From JBGTLA01 sp041744375 (lineage in GTDB: Bacteria; Actinomycetota; Acidimicrobiia; Spongiisociales; ZC4RG35): a stretch of DNA of 14,501 bases. Location of the stretch: assembly GCA_041744375.1 (NCBI GenBank), contig JBGTLA010000107.1, positions 1 to 14,501 on the forward strand. The letters run 5' to 3'. The translations under genes and the position numbers were made by a program. Below are positions 13,653 to 14,501 of this stretch, one piece after another (within the stretch, counting starts at the first letter, position 1; each line of letters opens with the position of its first letter). The notes under the pieces are model-generated. The model saw only the letters and a list, made by a program, of their open reading frames with translations, did no database searches and was not told where the DNA came from.

Positions 13653-14136
13653 ACCTTGTCGACGCCGGTGGCCGGTGTCCCGCACGTAAGCGAAGAAGTC
13701 GGTGTTGCTCGAGCATATACACCGCCCTCGGCGATTCAGACGATCGCTGAGAACCTGTCTTGCAGGCCAGTCCTCCGCAGCAGTCGGTCGACCGGACCGA
13801 CTGTCATCGGATCGTTCAGGTGCTGGCGGCCGCGACGATCACCGCCGGGGATTAACCTCGAGCGCCTCCGCCGGCGCCCGGGCCTCGATCGCGTGAGAGA
13901 AGGAACGCCCTCATCTCCGGCCAGATCGTCCGCCTCGTCCCGCTCTCGTGCTCGATCTCACGATCAGAGTCGACGAAGGGACGGTAGACGCCCAAGAGAG
14001 AAGTGATCGGCTGGCTCGAACTAGGTCGCTATACAGCTCTGATCGAACCCCTTCGCGCCGACCTTGCCCGCCCCACCGCGCCCACTTGACATCCATCGGA
14101 ATGTCCCGGAGCGATTCAAAGACACCTCGAACCTTC
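13653..14136 (+). other. Non-coding or decayed stretch
   Basis: No convincing gene. Short runs with protein-like character appear in different frames close together, for example LDLTIRVDEGTVDAQE from 13951 in one frame and VIGWLELGRYTALIEPLRAD from about 14005 in another. This is what a gene broken by frameshifts would look like, but chance is not excluded. The stretch contains the 9-bp inverted repeat at 13781-13803 and leads into the sigma-B-type promoter at 14137. Confidence 0.4.
13781..13803. repeat. Perfect 9-bp inverted repeat
   Basis: CAGTCGGTC (13781-13789) and GACCGACTG (13795-13803) are exact reverse complements around a 5-base spacer (GACCG). No T tract follows on either strand. 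It could be a U-less terminator for the topoisomerase transcript, about 255 bases after its stop, or a dimeric-protein operator. Confidence 0.6.
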
Positions 14137-14161
14137 GTTTGAAGCGGATGGCTCAGGGTAT
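14137..14161 (+). promoter_or_regulatory. Sigma-B/sigma-F-type general-stress promoter
   Basis: GTTTGA (14137-14142), a 13-base spacer and GGGTAT (14156-14161) match the sigma-B consensus GTTTAA-N12-14-GGGTAT at 11 of 12 positions. The site is 30 bases upstream of the start of a general-stress-type gene, with the Shine-Dalgarno in between. Position, spacing and the identity of the downstream gene all agree. Confidence 0.7.
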
Positions 14162-14191
14162 GGGTCGGCGTATCCGACCAAGGAGAAGAAC

Positions 14192-14501
14192 ATGAGAGAC
14201 ACCGCTACAACTGATGTCGTCGGACTCTTTGAGAACCGCCAGGAGGCGGAGAGGGCCGTGGACGACCTGTACTCGCTGGGGTATGACGCTGACCGCGTGG
14301 GTTACGTCGACCGTTATCGCGACGACCACGGCGAGGAAACGAGAGGCAATACCGACCCCGAACGTGGTTACGGCGACGAGCCTTCCCACGATCGAACGGA
14401 AGATGTTGCCGACGAGGCTGTGAAGGGGGCCGGCGGGGGAGCAGTCGGCGGTGCGGCCGTGGGAGCCGGTGCCGGTCTGCTCGCCGCCGCTGGAATGTTG
14501 G
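14192..14501 (+). CDS. General stress protein (17M/YflT-like N-terminal domain), 3' end off the window
   Basis: The 103 visible residues start MRDTATTDVVGLFENRQEAERAVDDLYSLGYDADRVG, the pattern of the 'heat-induced/general stress protein' domain found in YflT/17M-like proteins: a short strand VVGLF, then a helix that groups residues for each 'element'. A hydrophilic Asp/Arg/Glu-rich linker (41-77) follows, then a Gly/Ala-rich hydrophobic segment (78-103: GAGGGAVGGAAVGAGAGLL...) like the glycine-zipper membrane segments seen in such proteins. ATG 14192 has an ideal AAGGAG (14180-14185) 6 bases upstream. Expression under stress is inferred from the sigma-B-type promoter. The molecular role is unknown. 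Confidence 0.75.
   Translation, partial: MRDTATTDVVGLFENRQEAERAVDDLYSLGYDADRVGYVDRYRDDHGEETRGNTDPERGYGDEPSHDRTEDVADEAVKGAGGGAVGGAAVGAGAGLLAAAGML

Overview
The window is high-GC DNA with short intergenic gaps, many 4-bp start/stop overlaps, and GTG or TTG starts. It carries a WhiB-family gene, a protein family confined to actinobacteria and their phages. It most likely comes from an actinomycete-type chromosome. A deep-branching class such as Acidimicrobiia is my guess; there is no rRNA or marker here to settle it.

Layout. (1) 1-1527, minus: a LiaF-like small membrane protein translationally coupled (GTGA) to an imidazolonepropionase-type amidohydrolase that runs off the left edge. (2) 1599-4648, plus: glucose-6-phosphate isomerase coupled (ATGA) to glucose-6-phosphate dehydrogenase, the entry of the oxidative pentose-phosphate pathway. 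The isomerase looks like the PGI half of transaldolase/PGI fusion proteins and probably has a leaderless GTG start. (3) 4659-5237, plus: a whiB7 antibiotic-resistance regulator with its whole control region visible: an AT-rich element 3 bp upstream of a consensus -35, a 38-codon leader ORF, a decoy copy of the terminator arm at the end of that ORF, and an intrinsic terminator before the gene. (4) 5262-8316, minus: a primary-like sigma factor, convergent with whiB7 and sharing a stem-loop that contains both stop codons, then a membrane-anchored beta-helix protein. (5) 8489-8565, plus: tRNA-Val(TAC). (6) 8704-11880, minus: a tightly overlapping operon of PIG-L deacetylase, family-2 glycosyltransferase, acyl-CoA-dehydrogenase-like protein and NodS-like methyltransferase, ending in a tiny zinc-ribbon ORF in the +1 frame. 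(7) 11881-14501, plus: gene-poor DNA around a eukaryote/poxvirus-type DNA topoisomerase IB. The window ends in a partial general-stress-type protein behind an excellent sigma-B-type promoter.

The two most interesting items are the whiB7 ribosome-mediated attenuator, readable from sequence alone, and the PIG-L/GT/ACAD/methyltransferase operon. Its enzyme logic (transfer an amino sugar, de-N-acetylate, N-methylate) is reminiscent of Nod-factor chemistry, but its product is unknown. No CRISPR array, insertion sequence or rRNA was seen.
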